From positions 21,764-85,763 of IMG/VR virus record IMGVR_UViG_3300034200_001896: 64,000 bases of DNA; one strand, given 5' to 3'. Under the pieces are notes generated by a model. That model did no database searches. It saw only the letters and a program-made list of their open reading frames with translations, and had not been told where the DNA came from. Shown one piece after another: positions 1-8,554 of this stretch (position 1 is its first letter; every line of letters starts with the position of its first letter). Origin of the DNA: a virus. The position numbers and the translations under genes were made by a program.

Positions 1-4
1 CGCA

Positions 5-2503
5 ATGACGGGAAGTGAATTAAATATAGATTATATTGATTTTGTTCCACAGCCAAGTGCAACACCTCCAGCACAACAAGTAGGAAGAATATTTGTAGAC
101 AATTTATATAATGAAGTTAACACTTGGACTGATGTTACTGGAGTTAAATTGTTGCAAGGACAACAACTTGTATTAAGAGCTAAATGTACCGACATGGCTA
201 CATTTACGAAAGGTACTGTTGTAAGAATTAACGGCGGCACTGGTGCTAATGCTACATTCGTTACCGCTAGCTGGGAAAATGACACAAATTCTGCTGATAC
301 GCTTGGCCTTTTGATGAACAGCGGCGTGACAAACGATTTTGCTTATATAATTATCAACGGATATTTAACAGATATTAATACAGCCGGTTATACTCCCGGT
401 CAAACACTGTATTTATCCTCCAGCGGAAACTATACTAACGTTGTTCCACTATATCCAAATCATGAGGTAAGATTAGGACAAGTGGTTAGAGCGCATGCAA
501 CAGTTGGTAGCGTTTTCGTTCGTGTACAAAATGGTTATGAACTTGGCGAATTACACGATGTTTATACTGGTTCATTAAGTCCCGGCGATTTATTGGTGTA
601 TGAAAATACAGTTAACACTCAATGGACAAACAAAAAACAACTAACTGGTTCCTATGGTTTAACTGGTAGTTTAACAGCCAGCGTTGGTTTATCAGGTGCG
701 TTAGGCTTATTCCCAGTATTAACTGGTTCAAATGTTTCAGGAACAACAGCACAATTTACAACCGTTAGCGGTTCTGCTATTAGTGGTGCATTGATAGGTA
801 CACTAAACACAATTAGTGTTATTAATGCTGGCTCAAACTTGACTGCTTCAAACGTCGGAAGTATCAGAACTTTAGCTTTAACTTCCAGCGTAGCAGGTTT
901 AACTTCTTTGTCAAGCGCAACTGGCAGTTTCACTATTTTATCTGGCTCCACTACGACTGGCTCAACGGCATTATTTACAACTGTAACTGGTAGTACAATA
1001 AGCGGTTCTACTTTATCTTACACAACCTTAAACACCACACAAATGACTTCAAGTGGTAAGATATTGGTTGATAACAACGTAACTATTGGTAATGGTAGCA
1101 ATTCTGTTTCTACTAATATAGCAATCGGTTCCGACGTATTAAGAAGCAATCCTATCGGTGGTATTAATAATTTAGGTATCGGTTATCAATCCCTATATAG
1201 CGCTAATGGCGGAAGCAGTAATCTAGCAATTGGTAATTATTCTTTATATAAAAGCACTACTTCGACTAATAATATAGGTATTGGCGTACAAGCAGGAAAT
1301 GATATTACAACTCAAACAGATAATATTTTAATTGGTCATTTCGCAGGATTTTTAAATAACGGTTCTTACAATGTTGCTTTGGGAAATTTTGCCGGTTATC
1401 GTCTTAAAACAAATCAAAATATAGCTATTGGATATTATGCCTTAAACTCTCATAATGGAACAGGAGCTAGTAATTTTGCTGCTGGTGTAGGCGCAGCACA
1501 AGCAATGGTAACTGGTGCTCAAAACGTTGCTATTGGTGTTAACGCTCTAAATGGTATCATTAATGGAGAAAACAATATAGCTATTGGCGCACAAGCTATG
1601 TCGCCAGTATTAGCGGGTTTTTCTACAGTGACAGCAAGTTTTAATACTGCAATAGGCTTTAATTCTCTAGGCATTATGAGAACTGGTTCACAAAATTTAT
1701 CGATAGGTTATAGTTCTACAACTAATTTGGGAAGTGGTTCTTTCAACTCTGCTATTGGTACAACAGCTTTAAGCTCTTTAAGGACCGGTTCAGCTAATAC
1801 ATCAATAGGTTATAGTGCATTAAGCAGTTTATTAACTGGTAGTAATAACGTAGTTGTCGGTAATTTAGCTGGTTCATCAATACTAACTGGTTCTGGAAAC
1901 GTTATTATTGGTAGTGCAGGCGGTACTAACAATACAGACAACAATATTTATGTTGCCGATGGAGCTGGTAACTTAAGATTGCAAGTAGACAGCAACGGTG
2001 TACTAGATGTAAAATCAGGACAAATTAAATTCCCGTCCGTACAAACAGCTTCAAACGACCCAAATACATTAGATGATTATGAAGAAGGAACATGGACGCC
2101 ATATCTTACTGGCAGTGGCGGCAGTACTGGAATAGCTTATTCCGGCCCTACACCTACACTGGGAAATGTGGGTTTGTATACTAAAATAGGTAAAAGTGTT
2201 GTAGCAATAGGTCATATCAAACTTACTTCGACTGGTTCTGCAAATGGTTCAGTAACAATAGGAAATTTACCGTATGCTTCTTCAATCTGGCCATTAGGCC
2301 CGCATTATTATAGTGTCACATTTCATCAATACACAAATTTTAATTCTTCGATTACAACAATACCATATGGTAGCATAACACAAAATACAGCAATAATAGA
2401 TTTTTATAAGGCTGGCGCAGGCGGCGGAACAGCTTTACAAATATCTGACTTAAGCAATTCTGCAGAATTTAGCTTTATTGCTATTTACGTTGCAACATCT
2501 TAA
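5..2503 (+). CDS. Tail fibre / receptor-binding structural protein (5' end may lie upstream)
   Basis: At least 832 residues. Residues about 200-345 are rich in TGS and SG triplets. Residues about 355-640 carry many repeats of the type N(I/V)AIG.xAL, as in YadA-head and phage fibre beta-rolls. The C-terminus has DDYEEGTWTP followed by a YTKIGKSV segment, a layout common at the tips of phage tail fibres. These features indicate a trimeric fibre that contacts the host surface. The frame stays open to the window edge and no ribosome site is visible before the first ATG, so the true start may be outside. The next gene follows after 14 bases. Which receptor it binds cannot be told. Confidence 0.8.
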   Translation: MTGSELNIDYIDFVPQPSATPPAQQVGRIFVDNLYNEVNTWTDVTGVKLLQGQQLVLRAKCTDMATFTKGTVVRINGGTGANATFVTASWENDTNSADTLGLLMNSGVTNDFAYIIINGYLTDINTAGYTPGQTLYLSSSGNYTNVVPLYPNHEVRLGQVVRAHATVGSVFVRVQNGYELGELHDVYTGSLSPGDLLVYENTVNTQWTNKKQLTGSYGLTGSLTASVGLSGALGLFPVLTGSNVSGTTAQFTTVSGSAISGALIGTLNTISVINAGSNLTASNVGSIRTLALTSSVAGLTSLSSATGSFTILSGSTTTGSTALFTTVTGSTISGSTLSYTTLNTTQMTSSGKILVDNNVTIGNGSNSVSTNIAIGSDVLRSNPIGGINNLGIGYQSLYSANGGSSNLAIGNYSLYKSTTSTNNIGIGVQAGNDITTQTDNILIGHFAGFLNNGSYNVALGNFAGYRLKTNQNIAIGYYALNSHNGTGASNFAAGVGAAQAMVTGAQNVAIGVNALNGIINGENNIAIGAQAMSPVLAGFSTVTASFNTAIGFNSLGIMRTGSQNLSIGYSSTTNLGSGSFNSAIGTTALSSLRTGSANTSIGYSALSSLLTGSNNVVVGNLAGSSILTGSGNVIIGSAGGTNNTDNNIYVADGAGNLRLQVDSNGVLDVKSGQIKFPSVQTASNDPNTLDDYEEGTWTPYLTGSGGSTGIAYSGPTPTLGNVGLYTKIGKSVVAIGHIKLTSTGSANGSVTIGNLPYASSIWPLGPHYYSVTFHQYTNFNSSITTIPYGSITQNTAIIDFYKAGAGGGTALQISDLSNSAEFSFIAIYVATS

Positions 2504-2517
2504 AAAGGAGTTATGAA

Positions 2518-2754
2518 ATGGCTTTAACAGAACGTAGTACAATTGATAAAATTGAAGTATTAGAAAACGGCATCATTCAAGTCCGTCGTGCAGACATTGT
2601 GGAAAGAGATGGAGTAGAAATTGCTAAAAGTTATCATCGTTGGACTTTAAGCCCCGGTCAAGATTTAACAGGCCAAGAACAACGTGTTATAGATGTAGCA
2701 AATGCAGTTTGGACACAAGAAGTTATCGCTGCTTATCAACAAATAATTGGATAA
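2518..2754 (+). CDS. Small conserved-looking protein after the tail fibre
   Basis: 78 residues, preceded by AAGGAG at good distance from the ATG. No recognised domain. It contains SYHRWTLSPGQDL and ends in a probable helix with WTQEVIAAYQQ. Proteins of this size and character often follow fibre genes and may be structural or fibre-assembly factors, but this rests only on position. Confidence 0.8.
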   Translation: MALTERSTIDKIEVLENGIIQVRRADIVERDGVEIAKSYHRWTLSPGQDLTGQEQRVIDVANAVWTQEVIAAYQQIIG

Positions 2755-2758
2755 TAAA

Positions 2759-3097
2759 ATGAAGATTACAAATGAAGATATACGTAATTTAATTAAAGAA
2801 TGTATGGATGATATGGGTTATGGTCAGGCAACAAATTTTGCCCCTCCAATCCAACCAGCTAACCCTGCACAAATGCCCATGCAAAATGCAGACCCAGATG
2901 GATACGAAGGCCGTATGGCAAAAGGAAATCTATTTAAAATGGCAGAATATGCCATGCAATTGCACAACATGATTCAAGATGGACAAAATCTTGAACCTTG
3001 GGTCGAAGAAAAAATAGCTGTTGCTGCCTCTATGTTAGATTCTGTTACACATTATATGCAATACGAAAAAGTTAGAGGCCCGCAGCAAGGGGAATAA
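2759..3097 (+). CDS. Small hypothetical protein, virion region
   Basis: 112 residues from the ATG at 2759; an in-frame TTG four codons earlier overlaps the previous stop and is less likely. The N-terminus KITNEDIRNLIKECM resembles helical N-termini of virion-associated proteins of large myoviruses. A Pro/Met/Gln-rich linker (PPIQPANPAQMPMQ) follows and then a helical C-terminal half. Function unknown. Confidence 0.7.
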   Translation: MKITNEDIRNLIKECMDDMGYGQATNFAPPIQPANPAQMPMQNADPDGYEGRMAKGNLFKMAEYAMQLHNMIQDGQNLEPWVEEKIAVAASMLDSVTHYMQYEKVRGPQQGE

Positions 3098-3098
3098 T

Positions 3099-4694
3099 GT
3101 GCAAGATATCTTTAAAAACTGGAGAAGCTTTTTAAACGAAAGCAAGGTAATAAAAGAAGTGTATCATATAGAGGGTATGTACCTACCAAAAGAATTCATT
3201 TCTAAGCTTCCAAAACCAGTTAAAGATAAAATTGAAGAATATGATGTATTAGATTTTGCTTTTGAAAGATATCGTCAATTATTTCCAGAAATAAAATTAA
3301 CATCTCTACCACAAAAATTCCTTGTTCCATATGGCTCTGGAGAGGAATTGTTATTTGATTTTTCTTCTGATTCAACTCCAGAGACACAAGCTAGAAAACC
3401 CACACCAGATGAAATGGAACAGAGAAATAAATCTATTCCAGTACTTCCTAAAAATTGGTATAACGCTTTTCTTAATCGTCTAGGAGAGCCATTACTGACA
3501 GAAAGCAAGCATAAGCGTGACTTATCTTTAGTAACGACTCTAGCGGTTTTTGATTTTGACCACACTTTATATAAAAGTCCAGAGGCTCCAAAGGGTCATA
3601 AAGGTAATTGGCATATCAAACCCGAATCCCTTCCAGAAAATCCTAAAGATAAATCTTGGAATAATGAGATAGTAATCAAAGCACAGGAACTTTGTGATGA
3701 CCCATCTGTTTACTGTGTCATGATGACGGGTCGTGTAGGAAATGTGTTTGGTGAAAAGATAGATAATTATTTTAAACAACGTGGATTAAACTTTGCTAAA
3801 ACTTTTTATAATGAATTCGGTGGCGATACCGCTGACTATAAGATTGATAACATTAATAAACTTCTTAACAAATTATCAAATGTAAAATCGTTAATTATGT
3901 GGGACGATGATAGGGAAAAGGCAGAGAAATATTCTGAAGAGTTTGCAGACAAAATAGATTATAAGATACACATGGTCGGCGATGAAGAATTATCAGAAAG
4001 TAAATTTGAAGAAGTAAAATATGATGTAAATAATGTCGGTCTATTAACTTTAGATAAACGTAAATTCATTCTTTTCGATACTAAAAGATTAATTGATTTT
4101 GTTTCGCAATTACCAAAAGATAATCCAGATATGGATAGCGCTGCATTAATAGATAACAATATTACTTTATCTTATGCAGCAGTAACTCCAAATGATAAGT
4201 TAAAAAATCCCTGCATGGGTGCTGCTGAAAGAAGTATATTAGCGCAGAATCCAAGTATAAAAGGTTCTGGAATGGGCAGATACATGATGTCTGTTTTATT
4301 TAAGTTCTATCCAGAGGGTATAATGAATGATAGAGGTGATGTTAGCCCTATGGCTAAACAATCAGCTAGATTATTAGCGTTATCAGGCTTGGCTAAGATT
4401 AAGAAAATAAAAGACGGCGATGAGATTCTTGATAAATTAGATGATATTGATAATCCAAAAACAGCAACAAAAAAAGATGATTGCGAAGTTCATAATGATG
4501 ATTTGTTAGATAGAGTATATCAATACAACGACCCTAACGTAAATGAGCAAGCGTTATTAAAGAAATCACAAGAAGCCCTACAGGTCTGTGAACAAATAAC
4601 AGAAGGTAATTGGCCCACATATGCATTAGAAGATTTAATAGAAGCTTCAGGAATGGCTCTTTATTATAGAAGTATAGATACTTCTAATATGTAA
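3099..4694 (+). CDS. HAD-domain protein with unknown C-terminal domain
   Basis: 531 residues from a GTG start one base after the previous stop. The N-terminus has the FKNWRSFLNES motif seen on many large-phage virion proteins. Residues about 145-290 form a HAD-like phosphatase domain: motif I DFDHTL (residues about 151-156), motif II MMTGR (about 208-212) and an acidic motif IV-like MWDDDREKAEKY (about 267-278). This resembles the HAD domains linked to nucleic-acid end repair (3'-phosphatase type), but the substrate is inferred. The C-terminal half has a conserved-looking PCMGAAERSI and GSGMGRYMMS stretch that I do not recognise; it could be a second enzymatic domain. Confidence 0.7.
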   Translation: MQDIFKNWRSFLNESKVIKEVYHIEGMYLPKEFISKLPKPVKDKIEEYDVLDFAFERYRQLFPEIKLTSLPQKFLVPYGSGEELLFDFSSDSTPETQARKPTPDEMEQRNKSIPVLPKNWYNAFLNRLGEPLLTESKHKRDLSLVTTLAVFDFDHTLYKSPEAPKGHKGNWHIKPESLPENPKDKSWNNEIVIKAQELCDDPSVYCVMMTGRVGNVFGEKIDNYFKQRGLNFAKTFYNEFGGDTADYKIDNINKLLNKLSNVKSLIMWDDDREKAEKYSEEFADKIDYKIHMVGDEELSESKFEEVKYDVNNVGLLTLDKRKFILFDTKRLIDFVSQLPKDNPDMDSAALIDNNITLSYAAVTPNDKLKNPCMGAAERSILAQNPSIKGSGMGRYMMSVLFKFYPEGIMNDRGDVSPMAKQSARLLALSGLAKIKKIKDGDEILDKLDDIDNPKTATKKDDCEVHNDDLLDRVYQYNDPNVNEQALLKKSQEALQVCEQITEGNWPTYALEDLIEASGMALYYRSIDTSNM

Positions 4695-4705
4695 ATTAAA
4701 AAGGC

Positions 4706-4734
4706 TTAACAAACTTTTTTCTCTTTGGTATAGA
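4706..4734 (+). promoter_or_regulatory. sigma70-like promoter
   Basis: TTAACA (4706-4711), 17-base spacer, TATAGA (4729-4734), then a leader with AAGGAG before the ATG at 4776. Confidence 0.55.
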
Positions 4735-4775
4735 TACTACTACTTAGTTGTACTTTCTTAAGGAGCTAACTATCT

Positions 4776-5054
4776 ATGTGCATGATTTGTAAGGGTCTAG
4801 AAAAGGGTAAGTTCTCACCAGAAGATGCCCGTGAAAAACTTGAAGAGTTCGTTGATTTAGATTTGCTAGACGAAGACCACCAAGAAGAAGTAGAGTCCCT
4901 TATTGCTGAAGCGGAAGAAGAGGAATTCTATTGGGCTTCAGCTAAGAAAGATGTGCGTAAATACGAAGACTATGATGATGAATACGTAGACGAAGAAGAA
5001 TATGCAGATGATTATTCCTATCCCGACGATGAAGAAGAACCGTTAGAAGACTAA
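4776..5054 (+). CDS. Acidic small protein
   Basis: 92 residues with AAGGAGC about 10 bases before the start. The N-terminus has CMICKGLEKGKFSPEDAREKL, then a very acidic tail of Asp, Glu and Tyr (DYDDEYVDEEEYADDY and more). Such acidic proteins can mimic DNA or bind basic partners, but nothing here proves that. Has its own promoter. Confidence 0.75.
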   Translation: MCMICKGLEKGKFSPEDAREKLEEFVDLDLLDEDHQEEVESLIAEAEEEEFYWASAKKDVRKYEDYDDEYVDEEEYADDYSYPDDEEEPLED

Positions 5055-5062
5055 TTATATGC

Positions 5063-5755
5063 ATGAAGTTTATTTGCGACCACACCTATGGTTTCGGCAA
5101 AATGCGGAATCAGAACATTATCTATGTTCCGTTTGGTGTGATGTTGGAGCCAAATGAATATAAAGAATATCTAGAACAAGGTTGGTATCCAGCAACAAAT
5201 GATATATGGTTTCAAACACGCAGCACGCGAATAAACTTAGAACATTATAAGCCAACAAAAACAGTATTACGTCTGGCAAAGAAGGTTAAATACTTTCCAG
5301 ACGTAAACATGACCCCAGCCAAACGTGAAAGATTAGCACGAATCTATGACAAGTATATCGAACACAAAGGCTATAGTGATGATATGTCAATTGATGATAT
5401 TATCACTAATAGTCACGGGCATATCTACTATGTATATAATAATGAAATCGTTGCATTTGCGTTTTATAAAGTTATCGAAGATGCTTACTTGGGCATAGAA
5501 TTTGCGTGGGATTATGGCGAACCAAAACTTTCTTTGGGTCATGTCAATGTATATTACAATTCTCTTTTTGCTCGTTTCAAGCGTTGTAAATATATTTACC
5601 TATCTTCTGGATATGAAAGTTGTTCCATTTATAAAAGCCAATATCCGGGCTTTGAGTGGTGGCTTGGTTACCAATGGTCTACGGACGTTGAAATGTATAG
5701 AGAATTATGTAAAAGGGATGATGAAATAAAGATAGAAGCTGGAGACTTAATATAA
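5063..5755 (+). CDS. Aminoacyl-tRNA-protein transferase-like protein (ATE/Bpt family, GNAT fold)
   Basis: 230 residues. The order of motifs follows the arginyl/leucyl-tRNA-protein transferases that attach an amino acid to protein N-termini in the N-degron pathway: LEQGWYPA..., a QTRSTRI segment, YKPTKTVLRLAKK, a helix with RLARIYDKYIEHKGYSD, then SLGHVNVYY (family SLG), KYIYLSSGYESC and SIYKSQYPGFEWW, matching the family's LYLGY...K..YK..F.P. The N-terminal Cys-x2-Cys pair of ATE1 is not present. Known enzymes are about 230-250 residues in bacteria, so this is full length. Role in phage is inferred: marking host or phage proteins for Clp proteolysis is one option. It could instead be a GNAT that lost tRNA use. 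Confidence 0.55.
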   Translation: MKFICDHTYGFGKMRNQNIIYVPFGVMLEPNEYKEYLEQGWYPATNDIWFQTRSTRINLEHYKPTKTVLRLAKKVKYFPDVNMTPAKRERLARIYDKYIEHKGYSDDMSIDDIITNSHGHIYYVYNNEIVAFAFYKVIEDAYLGIEFAWDYGEPKLSLGHVNVYYNSLFARFKRCKYIYLSSGYESCSIYKSQYPGFEWWLGYQWSTDVEMYRELCKRDDEIKIEAGDLI

Positions 5756-5760
5756 AGTTG

Positions 5761-5788
5761 TTAACAGCAAGATGTTCTGTGATACTAT
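5761..5788 (+). promoter_or_regulatory. sigma70-like promoter before the purA-like gene
   Basis: TTAACA (5761-5766), 16-base spacer, TACTAT (5783-5788). GTGAGGGATAA precedes the ATG at 5819. Confidence 0.5.
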
Positions 5789-5818
5789 CAGTTATGTTGT
5801 TCAGCCAGTGAGGGATAA

Positions 5819-6814
5819 ATGATTGATTACGCTGATGTTATTGTTGACTTGGCTTATGGTGATTCCGGTAAGGGAAAAGTAACGCACTTACTTAGTAAGA
5901 GTGGTGAATATACACATTGTATTAGGTACAATGGGTCGAATAATGCAGGCCATACAATCTATCATGAGGGTAAAAAGATTGTAACACATTCAATTCCTAC
6001 AGGGGTTGTGCATGGTGTCAAGTCTATTATTGGCCCCGGTTGTGTAATGAATGTTAAGCAATTCTTTGATGAACTTAAGGAGTTGCAAGATGCCGGTATT
6101 AACACTGACGGTCTTGTATATATTGCAAAGAACGTTCATATCATCACAGAAGAGCACTTGCAAGAAGATAGACAAGATGCTAAGATAGGTACAACGAAGC
6201 GAGGCAACGGTCCAGCATATCGTGATAAGTACGCTAGGAAAGGAATTCGCGCAGAACAGATTCCAGAATTACAAAACTATTTAATAGACATATATGAAGA
6301 GCTTCATAGTGACAATACAAGATGTCGCATCCTTTTTGAAGGGGCTCAAGGATTTGGTTTGGATATCGACTTTGGTGATTATCCTTATTGCACTAGCTCC
6401 ACATGCACAGTTGGCGCTGCTGTTGCTAACGGCGTTCCTCCAAGCAAAATTAGGAATGTATGGGGAATAACTAAAGTATATGAGACATATGTTGGTGGTA
6501 AAAAGTTTGAACCTGATGAACCTATATTTAAACATATTCGTGAACTTGGTGGTGAATATGGTGCCACAACTGGTCGTCCTCGTCAATGCAATTGGATAAA
6601 TACAGCTCTATTACGCAAAGCTGCCAGAATCAACGGTGTTAATCGTGTTGTGTTTAATAAGGCAGATATCCTTCGCAAGATTAATCAATGGAAGGCATAT
6701 GATGTAAATGGTAATCTTATTAACTTCCAAGATGAAGAGCTAATGAAACAATGGATGCAAGAAGTATTACCAGATGTAAAGATTTATTGGAGTGATTCAC
6801 CCGATAAATTGTAA
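5819..6814 (+). CDS. purA: Compact adenylosuccinate synthetase (PurA/PurZ superfamily)
   Basis: 331 residues, about 100 shorter than bacterial PurA and close to phage PurZ in length. Ligates aspartate to a 6-oxopurine nucleotide using GTP. Visible motifs: DLAYGDSGKGK (P-loop; the catalytic Asp before Ser is kept, whereas the usual GDEGKGK has Glu there), RYNGSNNAGHT, IGTTKRGNGPAYRDK (nucleotide site), LFEGAQGFGLDID, YPYCTSSTCTVG, and GATTGRPRQCNW (aspartate loop). YPYCTS is reminiscent of PurZ, which makes the precursor of 2-aminoadenine, but retained Asp and aspartate loop fit ordinary PurA. Substrate (IMP or dGMP) cannot be decided from sequence. Own promoter upstream. Confidence 0.85.
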   Translation: MIDYADVIVDLAYGDSGKGKVTHLLSKSGEYTHCIRYNGSNNAGHTIYHEGKKIVTHSIPTGVVHGVKSIIGPGCVMNVKQFFDELKELQDAGINTDGLVYIAKNVHIITEEHLQEDRQDAKIGTTKRGNGPAYRDKYARKGIRAEQIPELQNYLIDIYEELHSDNTRCRILFEGAQGFGLDIDFGDYPYCTSSTCTVGAAVANGVPPSKIRNVWGITKVYETYVGGKKFEPDEPIFKHIRELGGEYGATTGRPRQCNWINTALLRKAARINGVNRVVFNKADILRKINQWKAYDVNGNLINFQDEELMKQWMQEVLPDVKIYWSDSPDKL

Positions 6815-6836
6815 ATTAAAAAAGAATATAAAGTGC

Positions 6837-6865
6837 TTTACAAGAAGAAGCAGTAGAAGTATAGT
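6837..6865 (+). promoter_or_regulatory. sigma70-like promoter
   Basis: TTTACA (6837-6842), 17 bases, TATAGT (6860-6865); AAGGAGAAATA lies before the ATG at 6912. Confidence 0.6.
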
Positions 6866-6911
6866 AGATACATCAACTGAGCCGAAAGGCTCCATAACCA
6901 AGGAGAAATAA

Positions 6912-7190
6912 ATGTCTAACCGTACCAATTCAACCCGTCGTTCTTCCACCCGCAACTCCCGTCCAGTTTATAATGTAACTGAAAAGGGCGTATATCGTCG
7001 TGAGCGCAAGCTTTCACGTATCGGCATGGGAATTCGTCGTGGTGATACCCGTCACGGTGATTATTCCAACGTAGTACTTTGGAAGCCAACTGACAGCGAT
7101 GGTCCGTCCCGCCGTTTCGTAATGTCCCTTGCTGAAGCACGTGCATTCAAGGCATTCCTTGACCGTGAGCTTCAAACTCTCGCTCGCTAA
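6912..7190 (+). CDS. Basic small protein
   Basis: 92 residues with AAGGAG seven bases before the start. The N-terminus is Ser/Thr/Arg/Asn-rich (SNRTNSTRRSSTRNSR), disordered and basic, suggesting binding to nucleic acid; a folded C-terminal part has VVLWKPTDSDGPSRRF and ends in a helix. Codons are more G+C-rich than its neighbours. Own promoter, followed by a terminator at 7233: a monocistronic gene. Confidence 0.75.
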   Translation: MSNRTNSTRRSSTRNSRPVYNVTEKGVYRRERKLSRIGMGIRRGDTRHGDYSNVVLWKPTDSDGPSRRFVMSLAEARAFKAFLDRELQTLAR

Positions 7191-7220
7191 ATAAAAAGCA
7201 GCAAGACTAAAATAGAATAG

Positions 7221-7249
7221 TTGCAAATCTGCCGCCCACCTGATACAAT
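7221..7249 (+). promoter_or_regulatory. Promoter overlapping the terminator hairpin
   Basis: TTGCAA (7221-7226), 17 bases, TACAAT (7244-7249). The -10 box forms the loop and one arm of the hairpin at 7233-7259. Predicted transcripts would start just downstream and lead into the gene at 7278. Confidence 0.5.
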
Positions 7250-7263
7250 CAGGTGGGCGTTTT
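7233..7263 (+). terminator. Rho-independent terminator
   Basis: Perfect 12-bp stem CGCCCACCTGAT / ATCAGGTGGGCG with a 3-base loop followed by TTTT. Ends the 6912 gene; overlaps the promoter of the next one. Confidence 0.8.
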
Positions 7264-7277
7264 GCATTGGAGATACA

Positions 7278-7733
7278 ATGACTGAAAACAAAACTAACAT
7301 TTTAAAAGTTGCATTTCCTAATTTTATTCGTGAGAGTTTTTATATTGAATGTGGTAATGGTTGGTTTGATATTATTGCAGAGGTTTGTCAATTTATTGAA
7401 TCAAAAACAAAATATTGCCACGCTCAACAAATTAAAGAAAAGTTCGGCCTACTCAGAATCTATTTCGATTGTGATTACGATGAAAATGGTGAACCATTAA
7501 CCGATAGAGATACAATGGAAGAAATATATTCCTTTATTAATAAAAAAGAAAGCGAAAGTAAAAACATATGTGAAGATTGTGGTATAAAGCTTGTAGAAGA
7601 TAACAGGGCTAAGAAAGAACATCTTGGTTATTGGATTGCAAATATCTGTATGGATTGTCTTGATAGAACAAATCGGGAAGCATCAGAAAGATTAGAAAAA
7701 AAGATTTATAAGACCCTTAAAGAAAAGCCATGA
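7278..7733 (+). CDS. Zinc-binding hypothetical protein heading the SH3-like array
   Basis: 151 residues from the ATG at 7278 (GGAGATACA precedes it; upstream in-frame codons run through the terminator and are excluded). C-x2-C (CEDC, about residue 99) and a later C-x2-C (CMDC, about residue 126) form a likely zinc ribbon; the N-terminal half has GNGWFDIIAEVCQFIE and KEKFGLLRIYFD. The stop overlaps the next start by ATGA, so it is the first gene of the polycistronic array. Function unknown. Confidence 0.8.
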   Translation: MTENKTNILKVAFPNFIRESFYIECGNGWFDIIAEVCQFIESKTKYCHAQQIKEKFGLLRIYFDCDYDENGEPLTDRDTMEEIYSFINKKESESKNICEDCGIKLVEDNRAKKEHLGYWIANICMDCLDRTNREASERLEKKIYKTLKEKP

Positions 7734-7981
7734 GTGAATTTAAATTAGGAGACTTAGTTGAATTCATCCCAGAAAACTTTGATTATCCAAATTATACATA
7801 TCGCTTAATAGGTATTGGTTATATAGAACAAATTACAGAAGATAATATTTATTTCGTTTATTGCGGTAAAGTTATAAAACAACAAATGAAAAACTTTGCA
7901 GAACTAGAATTAAAAGATAAAACCTTTTCTTTTACGGAAGAAATAATGAGGATAATATGCAGGAAGATAAATTCAAAGTAG
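7730..7981 (+). CDS. SH3-like array member 1 (divergent)
   Basis: 83 residues. Has the family opening FKLGDLVEF and a second strand GIGYIEQI, but lacks the VEWYG core, having YFVYCGKV at that place. Starts in an ATGA overlap with the preceding gene. First of about 20 consecutive paralogues, and among the most diverged. Confidence 0.8.
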   Translation: MSEFKLGDLVEFIPENFDYPNYTYRLIGIGYIEQITEDNIYFVYCGKVIKQQMKNFAELELKDKTFSFTEEIMRIICRKINSK

Positions 7982-8250
7982 GAGACTTGTTAGAATTTTG
8001 TACAGAAAAGCAGCAGCTATGGAATCACGATGACTTGATTTATGAAGGTTACGGAATGGTTGTTTCTATTGAGCCGGGAGAACATATAGATGAAATGATA
8101 TATACAGTTGATATTTATAAAGGCACAGAAACAAGTATAAAGGCTAATGCCGATATATCTGGATTTAAGTTTAAACTTTACGAGTCACAAATTCATCATG
8201 ATATGAGGTTACTAAATGCGGGAACTAAAAATAAAACCAGAGATAGGTAA
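7957..8250 (+). CDS. SH3-like array member 2
   Basis: 97 residues: FKVGDLLEF, a longer insert, GYGMVVSIE, then YTVDIYKG in place of VEWYG. The start lies 25 bases inside the end of member 1, with GAGGATA just upstream, so translation is coupled. The C-terminal helix is longer and ends in basic residues. Confidence 0.8.
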   Translation: MQEDKFKVGDLLEFCTEKQQLWNHDDLIYEGYGMVVSIEPGEHIDEMIYTVDIYKGTETSIKANADISGFKFKLYESQIHHDMRLLNAGTKNKTRDR

Positions 8251-8554
8251 ATTATATAAATTCCGAGAAGATAATCGTGAAGCACTGTTAAAAAAATATA
8301 GTCACCATTATACTGGCTTGCTTTTATGTATTCAGACAGATATAATAAATGATATAAGCGTTCCAGAATCTGTAAAAAATTGGGTTCAACATCCTAATCC
8401 TATATATCAATTTGAAGTTTATAACTGCGTACAGATATTTGCACAAATAGATTTTTTCGGTAGAAAAGAAATAATTATTAAGTCTCCTTTGTATTTAACT
8501 CTTTTTGAACTAAACGATATGATAGAGGATGCATATGGCAAGAAAGAAACATAA
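8216..8554 (+). CDS. SH3-like array member 3 (very divergent)
   Basis: 112 residues, the longest in the array. IGKLYKF stands where GDLV is expected, followed by GLLLCIQTD and YQFEVYNC. IGKLY links it to the IGKLF subgroup at 15.4-18.9 kb. Begins 35 bases inside member 2. Confidence 0.7.
   Translation: MRELKIKPEIGKLYKFREDNREALLKKYSHHYTGLLLCIQTDIINDISVPESVKNWVQHPNPIYQFEVYNCVQIFAQIDFFGRKEIIIKSPLYLTLFELNDMIEDAYGKKET

Noticed and set aside
5819-6814. Calling the enzyme PurZ outright
   Set aside because: The catalytic Asp missing in the PurZ sequences I recall is present here, and the PurA-type nucleotide and aspartate loops are kept.
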